From the NCBI RefSeq assembly GCF_002752675.1, contig NZ_CP024608.1, positions 3,906,001-3,970,000 on the forward strand: DNA of 64,000 nucleotides. Direction: 5' to 3'. The translations under genes and the position numbers were made by a program. The notes beneath the pieces are model-generated. The model searched no databases and was not told the DNA's origin. It saw only the letters and a list, made by a program, of their open reading frames with translations. Positions 45,629-54,664 of the stretch are shown here, one piece after another. Numbering within the stretch: position 1 is the first letter of the stretch; each line of letters begins with the position of its first letter. This stretch comes from Massilia violaceinigra (GTDB lineage: Bacteria; Pseudomonadota; Gammaproteobacteria; Burkholderiales; Burkholderiaceae_D).

Positions 45629-45802
45629 ACTGCGTGCTCCGCCCACATTCGACTGCGAGAGCAGTTGCCGAAAAGGACAACCGATGCCTCCCGCGAGCGC
45701 GTCGAGGAACTGCATAAGGTCGTCACCAAAACCTCGGTTAACCTGGCAAACTTCTCCAAGGCTATCCGCATGGTGTCCAAGCTGGAGGTTCTTGAGGCAT
45801 AA
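45629..45802 (+). pseudogene. 3' remnant of an unidentified gene
   Basis: The frame ending at TAA 45800-45802 encodes a coherent helical tail (ASRERVEELHKVV, KTSVNLANFSKAIRMVSKLEVLEA). A TAG at 45626-45628 and no start codon preceding it mark it as a gene end without a beginning. It resembles coiled DNA-binding protein tails, but the family was not identified. Confidence 0.4.
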
Positions 45803-45928
45803 TCGTCCACTTGTGTGCTTCGGTTGTTAATCTGGCAGCTGCCGGCAAAGTTCGGCCGCTGCTTTCACCAAAACCAACAACCCGATCCGGCCGAGGCTGG
45901 AATTGGGTCGTTGGTGCAGGAGTTTGTC

Positions 45929-46492
45929 ATGTCAGTTAGCACCCGGGACGCTCTCTTGAAGAGCGCTGAAATCCATTTGCGAACCAAAGGCTACGCCGCC
46001 TTCAGTTATGCCGATTTAGCGGAAGAAATCGGAATCCGCAAAGCCAGTATCCATCATCATTTTCCTACCAAGGAAAATCTTGGGGAGGCGCTGATCAGGC
46101 AATACGGCGACCTGTTCATGGAAAAATTGGCCTCTCTCGACGACATGCACGCCGATCCGGTCGTGCGGCTACGCGAGTATTCGCTTCTCTTTCTGGCCAG
46201 CGTCAACGATCGATTGCTGCCGCTGTGCGGTGCCCTGGCTGCCGAAATGGCGGCGCTGCCCGAGTCCCTGCAGATTCTCGGACGTGAGTTATTGGCGCAA
46301 CAGTTGGCCTGGATAGAACAGCAGCTGGTGCTGGCCGCGCCGATGCATGGCTGGGCACCGTCCAAGCCAGCCAATGAGTGCGCCCGCATGTTATTGAGCG
46401 CGCTCGAAGGCGCCAGCTTTATCGACTGGGCATTGGGCCCTTCTGCCGACCCGCTGGCGGCCTTCAACCACATCCTCGCCACACTGGCCTGA
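45929..46492 (+). CDS. TetR/AcrR family transcriptional regulator
   Basis: A 187-residue repressor-type protein. The N-terminal HTH (about residues 5-52) is typical: TRDALLKSAEIHLRTKGYAAFSYADLAEEIGIRKASIHHHFPTKE with the HHHF recognition helix. The C-terminal ligand domain (about 60-187) ends in ALEGASFIDWALG. GCAGGAG precedes ATG 45929. In relatives this subfamily regulates adjacent oxidoreductase or alkylation genes; here the downstream gene is only a remnant. The regulated target is therefore unclear. Confidence 0.88.
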   Translation: MSVSTRDALLKSAEIHLRTKGYAAFSYADLAEEIGIRKASIHHHFPTKENLGEALIRQYGDLFMEKLASLDDMHADPVVRLREYSLLFLASVNDRLLPLCGALAAEMAALPESLQILGRELLAQQLAWIEQQLVLAAPMHGWAPSKPANECARMLLSALEGASFIDWALGPSADPLAAFNHILATLA

Positions 46493-46560
46493 ACAGCATT
46501 TCCCTGCGCGGAAGAACACGCCGGCCACGGCCAGTGCTTCCGCCCCCTCTTTGACGCTTC

Positions 46561-46767
46561 CTTGAGCGCGAGTCCCTGGCGCGGATGGCAGCGCAGGTGG
46601 GCGTGCCGGCGAACGCGGTGCAACGCGCCTGGTCGACGCCGGATTTGCGCCAATCGGTGCCACGGGACCAGCAAACCGCCTCGCACATCGCTTCCGGCGT
46701 GCCACTGTTCGTCTTTAGCGATGGCACGCAGATATCGGGGGCGCAATCCCGACAGGTGTTTGCCGCC
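46561..46767 (+). pseudogene. DsbA/FrnE-like oxidoreductase remnant
   Basis: The frame reads LERESLARMAAQVGVPANAV...ASGVPLFVFSDGTQISGAQSRQVF, close to the C-terminal third of DsbA-family (2-hydroxychromene isomerase/FrnE) proteins, whose GVPFFVF and SGAQ blocks are recognisable. The thioredoxin-like N-terminus with its CxxC is missing and the upstream sequence is frame-disrupted. It lies 68 bp after the TetR gene, which probably once regulated it. Confidence 0.55.
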
Positions 46768-46846
46768 CCGTGCCAGCGATGCACCGACGGGAACTCGGGC
46801 GGCGCAGCCGTTTCCGATTTCCCGTTCGGCGGATCCAAGCTGGGAC

Positions 46847-47347
46847 TCAGGCAGTCGCAGGGTCCGATGCCGGCAGCAGCCAGCGCGCCGTCGTTGCCAC
46901 AACGTACTCCGTCAGCGTGCGAGTCAATGCCGTCTGGATGCTCCAGCAGTGCCACGTCAACGCAACGTCGAGATAGCATCCGGGTGTCAGGTCGACCAAG
47001 GTGCCGCGTTCGAATGCAGGCCGCGCCTGCAGCATGGGCACCATGCCGTAGGCATGGCCGGCTTCAATGAAACCGACGAAGCCTTCGGAGGTCGCAAAGG
47101 TGTGATGCGGAATCTGCCCGATAACACCAAGCTGCTGCCGCAAGTAAGCGCTGTGGAGCGCATCTCGCTGGTCATAGATCAATGCGGGCGCTCGTTCCAC
47201 TTCCGCACGGCCAACTCCTTGCCCGGCATGCGAAAGACATTCTCGACGTGCGTGCGCACCGTTCTCCAGCTGATGTCCAGCGGGGGTCACTTCCCTCCTG
47301 GTCTGCCCCAGATTGATGCGTTGCCGGGTTTTTTCGCACTTCTGCAT
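46847..47347 (-). pseudogene. ArgP-type LysR regulator remnant
   Basis: The open frame ends with a good match to the effector-binding domain of ArgP/IciA-type LysR regulators: APALIYDQRDALHSAYLRQQ, TFATSEGFVGFIEAGHAYGMVPML and VDLTPGCYLDVALTWHCW. It is preceded only by scraps of the HTH-linker (TRREVTPAGHQL), so most of the N-terminal half is deleted. At 166 residues against the usual ~300 it is unlikely to bind DNA normally. Confidence 0.6.
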
Positions 47348-47409
47348 GCTGCGCTCGCGTGCTGTGCGGGCAACGCGGAGGATTCCCTCAACGAGGTGTT
47401 GAACGCCGC

Positions 47410-47964
47410 TTATTTAAACGGGATGTTCAGAATCAGAGGGGGAATCTTGGGGTAGGCGAACCAGCCGACCCCATTCCGGGTCTTGCCGTTCACGCTGCCC
47501 ATGCAGGAAAACGCCGGCGTCGTGAATGGAACAGCGACGTTCTGATCGTCGACGATCACCATCTCGCATCGTGCCGAGTTGCCGCGGTTATACAAGCGCG
47601 CTTCGTACTTTGCTCCCGGTACGGGCAGGAACGTGGCGGTCACGGAACAGCCTGCATTGGCGCCACCCTGCACCTCGATCGTCGCCAGGTCGAAGGTGAA
47701 CTCCTTGCCCGCGGCGATTTGCTGGGCCGGCAATTCGTCACGCTCGTCCATGCCCATGCGGGTGCCAATGCGTTCGCCTGACGGCAGCCTGTCGCACGCC
47801 GGATTGGCAAACACGGTTGCCAATCCGGTAAGCATATGGCCGGATGTATCGTTCTCGAAATACATCCCCAGGGACGCGGTCGGCCCGTCGGGCGGCGGCG
47901 CGTAGGTAACGCAGCCGGTCAAGGCTGCCAGCAGGATGAGCAGGGGAAAAGTGTTGATGGTCAT
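47410..47964 (-). CDS. Putative lipoprotein of unknown function
   Basis: A 184-residue protein with a lipoprotein signal (LLILLAALTGC, lipidated Cys about residue 18). The mature part has four or five cysteines (ACDRLPSG, AGCSVTATF, ARCEMVIVDD, SCMGSVNG), suggesting disulfides in the periplasm, and an immunoglobulin-like beta pattern. It was not matched to a named family. The start ATG 47964 has only a weak ribosome-binding site. It follows the M16 peptidase operon on the same strand, 128 bp downstream of its last stop codon. Confidence 0.7.
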   Translation of the reverse strand: MTINTFPLLILLAALTGCVTYAPPPDGPTASLGMYFENDTSGHMLTGLATVFANPACDRLPSGERIGTRMGMDERDELPAQQIAAGKEFTFDLATIEVQGGANAGCSVTATFLPVPGAKYEARLYNRGNSARCEMVIVDDQNVAVPFTTPAFSCMGSVNGKTRNGVGWFAYPKIPPLILNIPFK

Positions 47965-48092
47965 GGCAGGTAGCCGGCCGAGCCGGCGGATAGTGTTCGG
48001 AAAAACGGGCAAAAAACAAGCCGCCGGTGCTTGCGCAGCGGCGGCTGTCGGGCCGGTCAATCGAACACAGGCACGCCGTGCCTGCTCCCGGC

Positions 48093-49508
48093 TTACTTCT
48101 CCTGGACGGTGAACTCCCCGTATTGCTTCAATTGCTCGGCCACGGCGGCATTATCGCCGACCACGACCACCGACTGTAGCTCTGGAGCAAAATATTTCTT
48201 GCCCATCTCGCGTACCTGTTCGGGCGTAACCTTCTGGATCAGCGGCACATACTGGCCGAGGAATTCGGACGGCAGCCCCACCAGCCAGTTGTTGGCCAGC
48301 GTACCGGCCACAGCGCGCTGCATCTGGTTGCTGATCAGGTAGCCGCCGGCCACATAGCGCTTGTTCATGCTCATTTCCGCGTCCGGCACCAGCTCGGTAC
48401 CGATACGCTTGTACTCGTGCAGATATTCCTTGAGCGCGGCGCCGGTCACTTCATTGCGCACATCGGCCCCGCCGACGATGCTGCCGCCGTTGCGGAAGAT
48501 GCGCGCGCCGGCCGAGGCGCCGTAGGTATACCCCTTTTCCTCGCGCAGGTTGAGGTTCACGCGGCTGCTGAAACCGCCGCCGAGGATGGTGCTGGTCAGG
48601 CGCAGCGGCACGTAGTCGGTGGCGCTGGCGGCCATGCCCGGGCTGCCCAGGCGCATGGTCGACTGTACGCTGCCGTCGCGCTGCAGGATCATGCGCACCG
48701 GTTTGGCGGCCAGGCTCGCGCCCGGCGTATCGGGCAGGGCGGCGCCCTCGGCCTTCCAGTCGCCGAAGGCGGCCGTGGCCAGCTTGAGCGCCTCGGCTTC
48801 GCCGATGCGGCCGGTGATCACCAGCAGGCTGCGGTCGGGGCGGAAGCGCTTGGCGTGCTCGGCGCGCAGCATTTCCGGCGTGACGCCCTTGATCGATTCG
48901 ACCGTCGGGCTGGTGTTGCCGTACGGGTGAGGGCCGAAAACCGCCTTGTTCAGGGCGCGCTCGGCGCGAAAGCCCGGGCTCGTTTCGGACACTTTCAAGC
49001 CCTCCAGCGCATTACCCTTGCCCAGTTCGACTTCCTGCGGCGGGAAGGCCGGCATGCGCGCCACTTCGGCCAGCAGTTGCAGCATCGGGCCGGCGTTCGA
49101 GGTCAGGGCGTTGGCCGAGACGATGACGCCGTCGTGGCTGGCGCCGGCGCCGACTTCGCCGCCCAGGCCCTGGGCCGCTTCAGCGATGGCGCGCGAGTCG
49201 CGTTTGGTGCTGCCTTCATTGAGCAGGCTGGCCATCAGGTTGGCGAAGCCGGGGTGCTTGCTGTCGTCGGCGGCCAGGCCGGCGCCGCGCACGGCCAGCA
49301 CGTAGTCCACGCGCGGCAAGCCCTGGCGCGGCACGACCCACACCTGCAGGCCGTTGGCCAGGGTCTTCTTGATGATTTTCGGGGCCGGAATGGTCTTGTC
49401 CTTGCCGTACGGGGGCAGGGAATTGGCGGCGGCCTTGGCGCTGCCGGCGGCGAAGGCGGCCGGCGCGAACAGCAGGGAAATGCTCAGTGCCAGCATCAGT
49501 TTTTTCAT
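48093..49508 (-). CDS. M16 family peptidase-like subunit (non-catalytic)
   Basis: A 471-residue periplasmic protein with a signal peptide (residues 1-20, ending AAFA). It has the two-domain pitrilysin fold (KIIKKTLANGLQVWVV; GGGFSSRVNLNLREEKGYTYGA with the conserved R/Y pair of the C-terminal domain). The zinc motif HxxEH is absent: the expected position reads HPGFANLMASLL. It pairs with the HxxEH-containing M16 gene 11 bp upstream, as in the usual catalytic/non-catalytic tandem. Confidence 0.9.
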   Translation of the reverse strand: MKKLMLALSISLLFAPAAFAAGSAKAAANSLPPYGKDKTIPAPKIIKKTLANGLQVWVVPRQGLPRVDYVLAVRGAGLAADDSKHPGFANLMASLLNEGSTKRDSRAIAEAAQGLGGEVGAGASHDGVIVSANALTSNAGPMLQLLAEVARMPAFPPQEVELGKGNALEGLKVSETSPGFRAERALNKAVFGPHPYGNTSPTVESIKGVTPEMLRAEHAKRFRPDRSLLVITGRIGEAEALKLATAAFGDWKAEGAALPDTPGASLAAKPVRMILQRDGSVQSTMRLGSPGMAASATDYVPLRLTSTILGGGFSSRVNLNLREEKGYTYGASAGARIFRNGGSIVGGADVRNEVTGAALKEYLHEYKRIGTELVPDAEMSMNKRYVAGGYLISNQMQRAVAGTLANNWLVGLPSEFLGQYVPLIQKVTPEQVREMGKKYFAPELQSVVVVGDNAAVAEQLKQYGEFTVQEK

Positions 49509-49519
49509 GGCGGCTCTCC

Positions 49520-50941
49520 TTAATTCTTCACGGCGGTTGGGGCACCCGGCGCAGGGGCGCCCGGCGCAGGGGCAGCGGCAGGCGCGGCGGCGGTCTTGGC
49601 CACCGGCTTGCGGTCGATGACGGTGCGGTTGGCGGCGGTCAGGTAGGTTTTTGCGACGCGCTGGAGGTCTTCCGACGTCACGCCATCGATCCAGCCGGGG
49701 ATCTGGTTGACCACGTTGGCGTCGCCCCACAGGGTTTGCAGCTTGGCCAGGGTGTCGGCGCGGTCCATGAAGCTTTCCAGCGTGTTGTACCAGTTGGCCA
49801 GCATGCGTGTCTTGACGCGGGCGAGCGTGGCGGCATCGGCGCCGCTCGCGACCACCTTGGCGATTTCTTCATCGATGCTCTTGAGCATGACGTCGGCGCT
49901 GCTGGTCGGCTTGTACAGGGCGAACACGGTAAACAAGGTCGGACCGTCGAATTCCCACGGGCTGGTCAGCCCGTACAGGGAATCGACGTTGAGCGCCACT
50001 TCGCGCCCCTTGACCAGGCCCTGGTACAGCACCGAGGCGTCGTCGCCGGCCAGCAGCTCGCCCAGCACCGCCATCGGGGCCAGGTCCTTGCTGCCGCGCG
50101 TCGGCATTTTCCAGCCGGCGGCAATGGCCGGCACCTGGGCCAGCGCATCGCTCTGCTCGATGCGCTTTTCGGCTGTGTTCAGAGGCTCGCTGAAGTCGCT
50201 CGTCGGCGGGGTAGGGCGTTTCGGGATGCCTGCGAAATACTTCTTCGCCAGTGCGAAGCCCTGGGCCGGCGTTACGTCGCCCGAGATCGCCAGGACCGCA
50301 TTGTTGGGACCATAGTAATCGCGGTGGAAATTGCGCACGTCGTCCAGGCTGGCGCCTTCCAGGTCCTGGAAGCTGCCGTAACCGTCGTGGTTGTTTTCCC
50401 ACTTCTGGAACGCCTGCTGGTTGATGTCGATCCACATGAAGCCGCCGTACGGCTGGTTCTTCACGTTGACCCGGATTTCTTCCTTGACCACGTCCTGCTG
50501 GTTCTTGAGGGTTTTTTCATTGAAGTCGAGCGTCTTCATGCGGTCCGCTTCGAGCCACAGGATCGAGTCGATCGACGACACCGGCGCCGTTTCAATATAG
50601 TTGGTGAAGTCGGGCCGGGTCGAACCGTTGTTGCGTCCGCCGCCGCCGGTGATGGTCTTGTCGAACACGCCCTTGGGGGCGTTCGGCGTGCCCTGGAACA
50701 TCAGGTGTTCGAACAGGTGGGCGAAGCCGGTGCGGTTTTTCGGTTCGAGCCGCATGCCGACGTGGTACACCACGCTCACGCCGACGGTGGGCGAGGTATG
50801 GTCGGGCGAGACGATCACGGTCAAGCCGTTATCGAGCTTTTTGACGTTGACGGGAATGTTCCATTTGTCGGTGGTGGCCGCGAAGGCGGTCAGCGACAGG
50901 GAAAGTCCGGCGATGAGAACGGGGAGATGGCGCATGCGCAT
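49520..50941 (-). CDS. M16 family zinc peptidase (catalytic)
   Basis: A 473-residue periplasmic metallopeptidase. Signal peptide residues 1-22 (SLSLTAFA). GFAHLFEHLMFQGT contains the inverted zinc motif HxxEH, with the third ligand Glu expected in the VVKEEIRVNVKN helix. The C-terminal Ala/Pro tail (APGAPAPGAP) is a low-complexity extension. ATG at 50941 has GAGG upstream. First gene of the M16 pair. Substrates are typically short unfolded peptides. Confidence 0.92.
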   Translation of the reverse strand: MRMRHLPVLIAGLSLSLTAFAATTDKWNIPVNVKKLDNGLTVIVSPDHTSPTVGVSVVYHVGMRLEPKNRTGFAHLFEHLMFQGTPNAPKGVFDKTITGGGGRNNGSTRPDFTNYIETAPVSSIDSILWLEADRMKTLDFNEKTLKNQQDVVKEEIRVNVKNQPYGGFMWIDINQQAFQKWENNHDGYGSFQDLEGASLDDVRNFHRDYYGPNNAVLAISGDVTPAQGFALAKKYFAGIPKRPTPPTSDFSEPLNTAEKRIEQSDALAQVPAIAAGWKMPTRGSKDLAPMAVLGELLAGDDASVLYQGLVKGREVALNVDSLYGLTSPWEFDGPTLFTVFALYKPTSSADVMLKSIDEEIAKVVASGADAATLARVKTRMLANWYNTLESFMDRADTLAKLQTLWGDANVVNQIPGWIDGVTSEDLQRVAKTYLTAANRTVIDRKPVAKTAAAPAAAPAPGAPAPGAPTAVKN

Positions 50942-51050
50942 GAAAGACCTCACGATAAAAACCTGAAAACGACGTTGGCCGCAGGGGCGGGGCCCGCTGC
51001 ACGGCGAAGTATCTTAACGTACGTTGGTTTTTAAACAAACATATGCATGC

Positions 51051-51099
51051 GAAAAAAAACCCTCGCGCCACGCGCCAGGGCGCGCTACGCGAGGGTTTT
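51051..51099 (-). terminator. Rho-independent terminator of the PEP-CTERM gene
   Basis: A perfect 12-bp stem AAAACCCTCGCG / CGCGAGGGTTTT with a 20-nt GC-rich loop. On the minus strand it is followed by eight T residues. It begins 21 bp after the stop of the PEP-CTERM gene. Confidence 0.85.
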
Positions 51100-51119
51100 C
51101 ATGCACGGCGCGTGATTGC

Positions 51120-51674
51120 TTACGCTGCCAGTGCGGCGGCTGCTGCCTTTTTGTTGCGGCGGCGAGCGGTGAAGCCCAGCAGGCCGAGGCCGGCCAGCAT
51201 CATGGCGTAGGTTTCTGGCTCAGGTACTGGCGCCAGAGCGATGTTTGCCGAGTAACGGCCAGCGGCGTTCGACAGGATGCTGCCTTTGATCTGGATCGTG
51301 TAGGCGCCAGCGCTCAGGCTGGAGGTCGACAGCGACCATTGGTCGGTCGCGCCGGTCGACAGCAGGGTGCCGCCGAACAGCGAACCGGTGCTGTCGATCA
51401 GGTTGAAAGCGGTGATGTCCAGACCGTTTTTAGCGTTGCCGGTGATCGACAGAACGCCAGCGGCGAATTCGCCAGCCTGGGTCAGGGTGAAGTTGTAGTT
51501 GTCGACGAACGTGTCGCCTTTTTGGCCGCCTTTGAAGAAGCCGTCGGCTTCAGCGAAGTTGTCTACCAGTTCCAGGGTCGACGTGTTGATGATTTCGACA
51601 GCGGATGCCTGGCTCGACACGAGTGCAGCGGATGCCAGCGCGATGGCCGACAGGAAAACTTTAGATTTTTTCAT
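51120..51674 (-). CDS. FxDxF-type PEP-CTERM exported protein
   Basis: A 184-residue exported protein. Signal peptide residues 1-25 (ending SSQASA). The mature part has FVDNYNFTL, the FxDxF-like motif of a known PEP-CTERM subfamily. The C-terminal sorting signal is complete: PVPEPETYAMML (VPEP-type), a hydrophobic helix and the basic tail ARRRNKK. Such proteins are processed by an exosortase/archaeosortase-like enzyme and go to the cell surface or exopolysaccharide. Its start may be 51674 or 51677. No exosortase gene is in the window. Confidence 0.9.
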   Translation of the reverse strand: MKKSKVFLSAIALASAALVSSQASAVEIINTSTLELVDNFAEADGFFKGGQKGDTFVDNYNFTLTQAGEFAAGVLSITGNAKNGLDITAFNLIDSTGSLFGGTLLSTGATDQWSLSTSSLSAGAYTIQIKGSILSNAAGRYSANIALAPVPEPETYAMMLAGLGLLGFTARRRNKKAAAAALAA

Positions 51675-52122
51675 CATATAACACCTATTAAAGTTGCCTT
51701 TTGTTAAGGCCGGGTTTTGGCTTAAATCGCGTGTGTGGACGCGAGAGGCCAATCTAACATCGGCTTGTGACACGAGTAAGGATGAGGCCGCTTCTTTACA
51801 TCTCGTTGCAATTTGCTACACAGAACGTTTAGTTGATATGGAAACCCTATGACAAACCCATCTTCATAGTGAAGAGCTTGTTCAAGATCTGCTGCAGAGC
51901 ACCATTTGTGTCCATATCATTTTTGTTTGTAGTCCTAATCCTACAAGTAGACGAGAAATTTAGGAAGCTCAGCTTTAAGTAAATCCTAAGCTGGCGCACT
52001 GTTGAGCCATGTCAATACTCGGGGCTCGCCTCATGCTGGTGTGTGGCTCGCCGTCTTGGTGCTCGGCTTGTGCTGCATTGCGCCAGTTTGGTGAGGCGGA
52101 CGGCCGAAATCGCCCCCGACGC
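51675..52122. other. Intergenic region before the signalling protein
   Basis: Divergent intergenic DNA, unusually AT-rich between about 51780 and 51960 compared with the genome. Apart from the PEP-CTERM ribosome-binding site (AGGTG near 51682) and the sigma-54-like promoter that follows it, no gene, repeat or clear hairpin was recognised. Confidence 0.45.
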
Positions 52123-52138
52123 TGGCACGGAAACTGCA
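52123..52138 (+). promoter_or_regulatory. Sigma-54 promoter before the signalling-protein gene
   Basis: TGGCACGGAAACTGCA matches the RpoN consensus with only C for the first T of TTGCA; GG-N10-GC spacing is exact. The predicted start near 52149 is 45 nt before the ATG at 52194. No GAAACGCGTTTC palindrome was seen upstream, so its activator may differ from that of the 35-kb cluster. Confidence 0.65.
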
Positions 52139-52193
52139 ACTGCTTGCTGGTGCGGATGGCGAAGTCGCCGCCGCCATGAAGAAGGAGAGCAAC

Positions 52194-52880
52194 ATGTTGG
52201 AAGATGCGAGCATCGCGGAGCGCCCGCGCGAAGATGGGTTTGCCGGCGTCAAGCTGTCGGGCGACGTTTTTGGCGCGCTGATCAATCTGTCGGGCCGGCG
52301 CCGCTTCACGTCGCAGCGGGTGGTCCTGTACGCGGTCCTGGCCTCGATGGGCCACGAGGGCGCGGTCGCCACCGCGCGCGAGACGCTGGCGCTGTTTCGC
52401 GACGCCCATGTCACCCTGGTCGAAGGCAAGGGCGGTTTGCCCGGCGTGTTCTGCGCCCAGCTGCGCGACGCCTATTTCGGCGTGCTGCAGGGCGACCGCG
52501 TGATCCGCGACTTCATCGCCCTGGCCGAATCGACCCTCGACGCCATCGTCGGCGAAGGGCGCGGCGCGCCCGCGCTGCTCGACGAGCTGGTACGTACCGC
52601 CACCTCCCTGCTGAGCGTGCTCAACGGCCTGACCCTGGTCTATGAAGAACAGTCGAAGCGCCACGCCCAGCTGCAAAAGCGCCAGCTGCAAGTGATGATG
52701 GGCGATATCAAGACCATCGCCAAGCAAGCCCGCATGGTCGCCTTCAATGCCCAGATCGTCGCCGCGCGCGCGGGCGAGGCCGGCAAGGAGTTTTCCGTGG
52801 TCGCCAGCAGCATGACCCTGATCACCGGCGAAATCGACGACCTGGTGCACGAAGCGCTGAACGGCGCGCTGGCCTGCTGA
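52194..52880 (+). CDS. Cytosolic methyl-accepting chemotaxis-type signalling protein
   Basis: A 228-residue protein without membrane segments. The first ~140 residues form an unassigned helical sensor-like domain (FGALINLSGRRRFTSQRVVLYAVLA). The C-terminal ~60 residues are a truncated MCP signalling helix: IKTIAKQARMVAFNAQIVAARAGEAGKEFSVVA, with NAQIxAARAGEAG as the CheA/CheW-contacting hairpin. ATG at 52194 is preferred over 52176 because AAGGAG sits between them. It stands alone behind a sigma-54-like promoter. Confidence 0.75.
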   Translation: MLEDASIAERPREDGFAGVKLSGDVFGALINLSGRRRFTSQRVVLYAVLASMGHEGAVATARETLALFRDAHVTLVEGKGGLPGVFCAQLRDAYFGVLQGDRVIRDFIALAESTLDAIVGEGRGAPALLDELVRTATSLLSVLNGLTLVYEEQSKRHAQLQKRQLQVMMGDIKTIAKQARMVAFNAQIVAARAGEAGKEFSVVASSMTLITGEIDDLVHEALNGALAC

Positions 52881-52895
52881 GACAGGGAAAAGGCG

Positions 52896-54206
52896 TCAGC
52901 GCGCCAGGCGCTGGCCCAGCCATTTGCCCAGGCACAGCAAGGTCAGGGTCGGCGGCAAGCCCCATGGCCCCGGAATGACCGAGGCGTCGCACACATGCAG
53001 GCCGCGCGCGCCGGCTTGCAGATTGCCGTCGACGCCGTCGCCGAGGCGCACGCTGCCGCCCGGATGGGCCGCGAAATGGCGGCTCTTGAACACATGGGTG
53101 GCGCCGCAGGCGGCCAGAATCGCGCGCGCCATGGCTTCGCCCTGCGCGAACCTGGCGCGGTCGGCCGGGTGCAAGGTCTTGTCGACCCAGCGCGGCCCCA
53201 CCGCGCCGCCAGCCTGGTCGCCGATCTTGACCATGATGGAAAGCGTGCGCCGGTGCGCGAACAGGCGGTCGAAGCGTCCGGCCTGCGCGGTAAATCCCTG
53301 GTACATCGGTTTGGGCAGGGTCATGTCGGCCAGCGAAATGCCGGCCTGGTCCAGGCGCATCCCGGCCGCCTTCGGCACTTCGGCGCCGCCATCGAGGCCA
53401 TCCACGCTGCCCATGAGCGCCACCACCGGATCGGTGAACAGGGTGCTGGTTGGCGAGCGCAAGCCGCTCTGGTGCAGCAGGCGCGGGCTGCCGACCCCGC
53501 CGCCGGCCAGGATCACCAGCGGCGCCAGCGCTTCCTGCGTCTTGCCGCCGCGCACGTATTCCACTCCCACTGCCTTGCCGTGTTCCAGCAGTACGCGCGT
53601 GGCGCGCGCCGCGTCGACCAGGGTGGCGCCGTGGCGGCACGCTTCGTCGATGAAGTCGCGCGCGCTCCATTTGGCTCCGAACGGGCAGCCGTAGGCGCAG
53701 CGCCAGCAGCCGCTGCGGCACAGCTGCGGGCGGATCATCTTGTCGAGTTTTTGCCAGTTCATGCCCAGCGTCCGGGCGCCCGCCATGATGCGCGTCGCCA
53801 TCGGGCCGATCAGCGCATCGGGAAGCGGGCCGATCGGCAGCTCGGCGCGCAAAGCCTGCAAGGCCGGCGCCAGGTCGATGCCATGCGCCGCAAAACGCGC
53901 CAGGGGCGGATCGGCGGCGGTGGCGAAATTGATGCTGGAACTGCCGCCGGCGTTGATGCCCTGGACCAGCAGCGAGCCGTCGCGGTGGAGAAAGGCGCCC
54001 TTGCCGGGGATGGCGGCGATGCGCGCCATCTGGCCCAGCGTGCCGCTGAGCGGGGCGGCGCTTCCCTGTTCAAGGATCAGCACGCGCAGGCCGCGGCTGG
54101 CCAGTTCGCGCGCGACGCTGGCGCCGCCGGGTCCGCTGCCGACGACGATCGCGTCGTACGATGGAGTGGCGCGCGCGGCGGGCGATGGGGCTGTGGTGTC
54201 GGACAT
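52896..54206 (-). CDS. GMC-family FAD oxidoreductase
   Basis: A 436-residue FAD enzyme. The dinucleotide fold VVGSGPGGASVARELASRG lies near residue 20, the glycine-rich INAGGSSSINFA near 95, and the C-terminal HPGGSVRLGDGV...LHVCDASVIPGPWGLPPTLT is the GMC C-domain with its catalytic His region. A Cys cluster CRSGCWRCAYGCPFGAKW (about residues 161-178) distinguishes it from choline-type members. ATG 54206 (MSDTTAP) is preferred. Convergent with the signalling gene. Substrate unknown; probably a long-chain or sterol-like alcohol oxidoreductase. Confidence 0.85.
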   Translation of the reverse strand: MSDTTAPSPAARATPSYDAIVVGSGPGGASVARELASRGLRVLILEQGSAAPLSGTLGQMARIAAIPGKGAFLHRDGSLLVQGINAGGSSSINFATAADPPLARFAAHGIDLAPALQALRAELPIGPLPDALIGPMATRIMAGARTLGMNWQKLDKMIRPQLCRSGCWRCAYGCPFGAKWSARDFIDEACRHGATLVDAARATRVLLEHGKAVGVEYVRGGKTQEALAPLVILAGGGVGSPRLLHQSGLRSPTSTLFTDPVVALMGSVDGLDGGAEVPKAAGMRLDQAGISLADMTLPKPMYQGFTAQAGRFDRLFAHRRTLSIMVKIGDQAGGAVGPRWVDKTLHPADRARFAQGEAMARAILAACGATHVFKSRHFAAHPGGSVRLGDGVDGNLQAGARGLHVCDASVIPGPWGLPPTLTLLCLGKWLGQRLAR

Positions 54207-54386
54207 GGGTGCGAGTATCGGCCCGCGTGGCGGGCGCGTCAATCGCAATGCGTTCCATCGCGCCTATTTGCTGGAACAGGTGGCGAAAAATGCAGTTCAT
54301 CGCAATCCGCTGGAAGCATGCGCGGCGCATGGCTACAGTCACACCATACCGCAACGCCCTGACGAACCCCACACAAGGAGCGCATC

Positions 54387-54584
54387 ATGAACATCGCCAA
54401 ACACATGGAAGCCATCTTTCTTGCCGTTGTCGCCGTGATCGGCGCCACCACCTTCGCCACGGCCGGCGCGCCGCCCCAGCGCAGCGCGCCAGGCGTTGCC
54501 GCTGCCACCGAGGCCGCCATGCCGGTGGTGGTGGTCAGCGCCCGCCGCCTGAGCGCGGCTGAAAAAGCGCAGTTGCCACAATAA
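54387..54584 (+). CDS. Small exported protein
   Basis: A 65-residue protein with a hydrophobic N-terminal segment (residues 9-26, IFLAVVAVIGATTFATAG) that may be a signal peptide, then a short mature region with PVVVVSARRLSAAEKAQLPQ. AAGGAG lies 7 bases before ATG 54387. No known family. It lies 80 bp before the DUF2807 gene on the same strand. Confidence 0.65.
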   Translation: MNIAKHMEAIFLAVVAVIGATTFATAGAPPQRSAPGVAAATEAAMPVVVVSARRLSAAEKAQLPQ

Positions 54585-54664
54585 GCTGGAACGCCGGTCC
54601 GCTTGCTGGTAGTGTACGACCGGCCGGCCCGACCGGCATGAATAAGAAGATCTGGAGACGCGCA

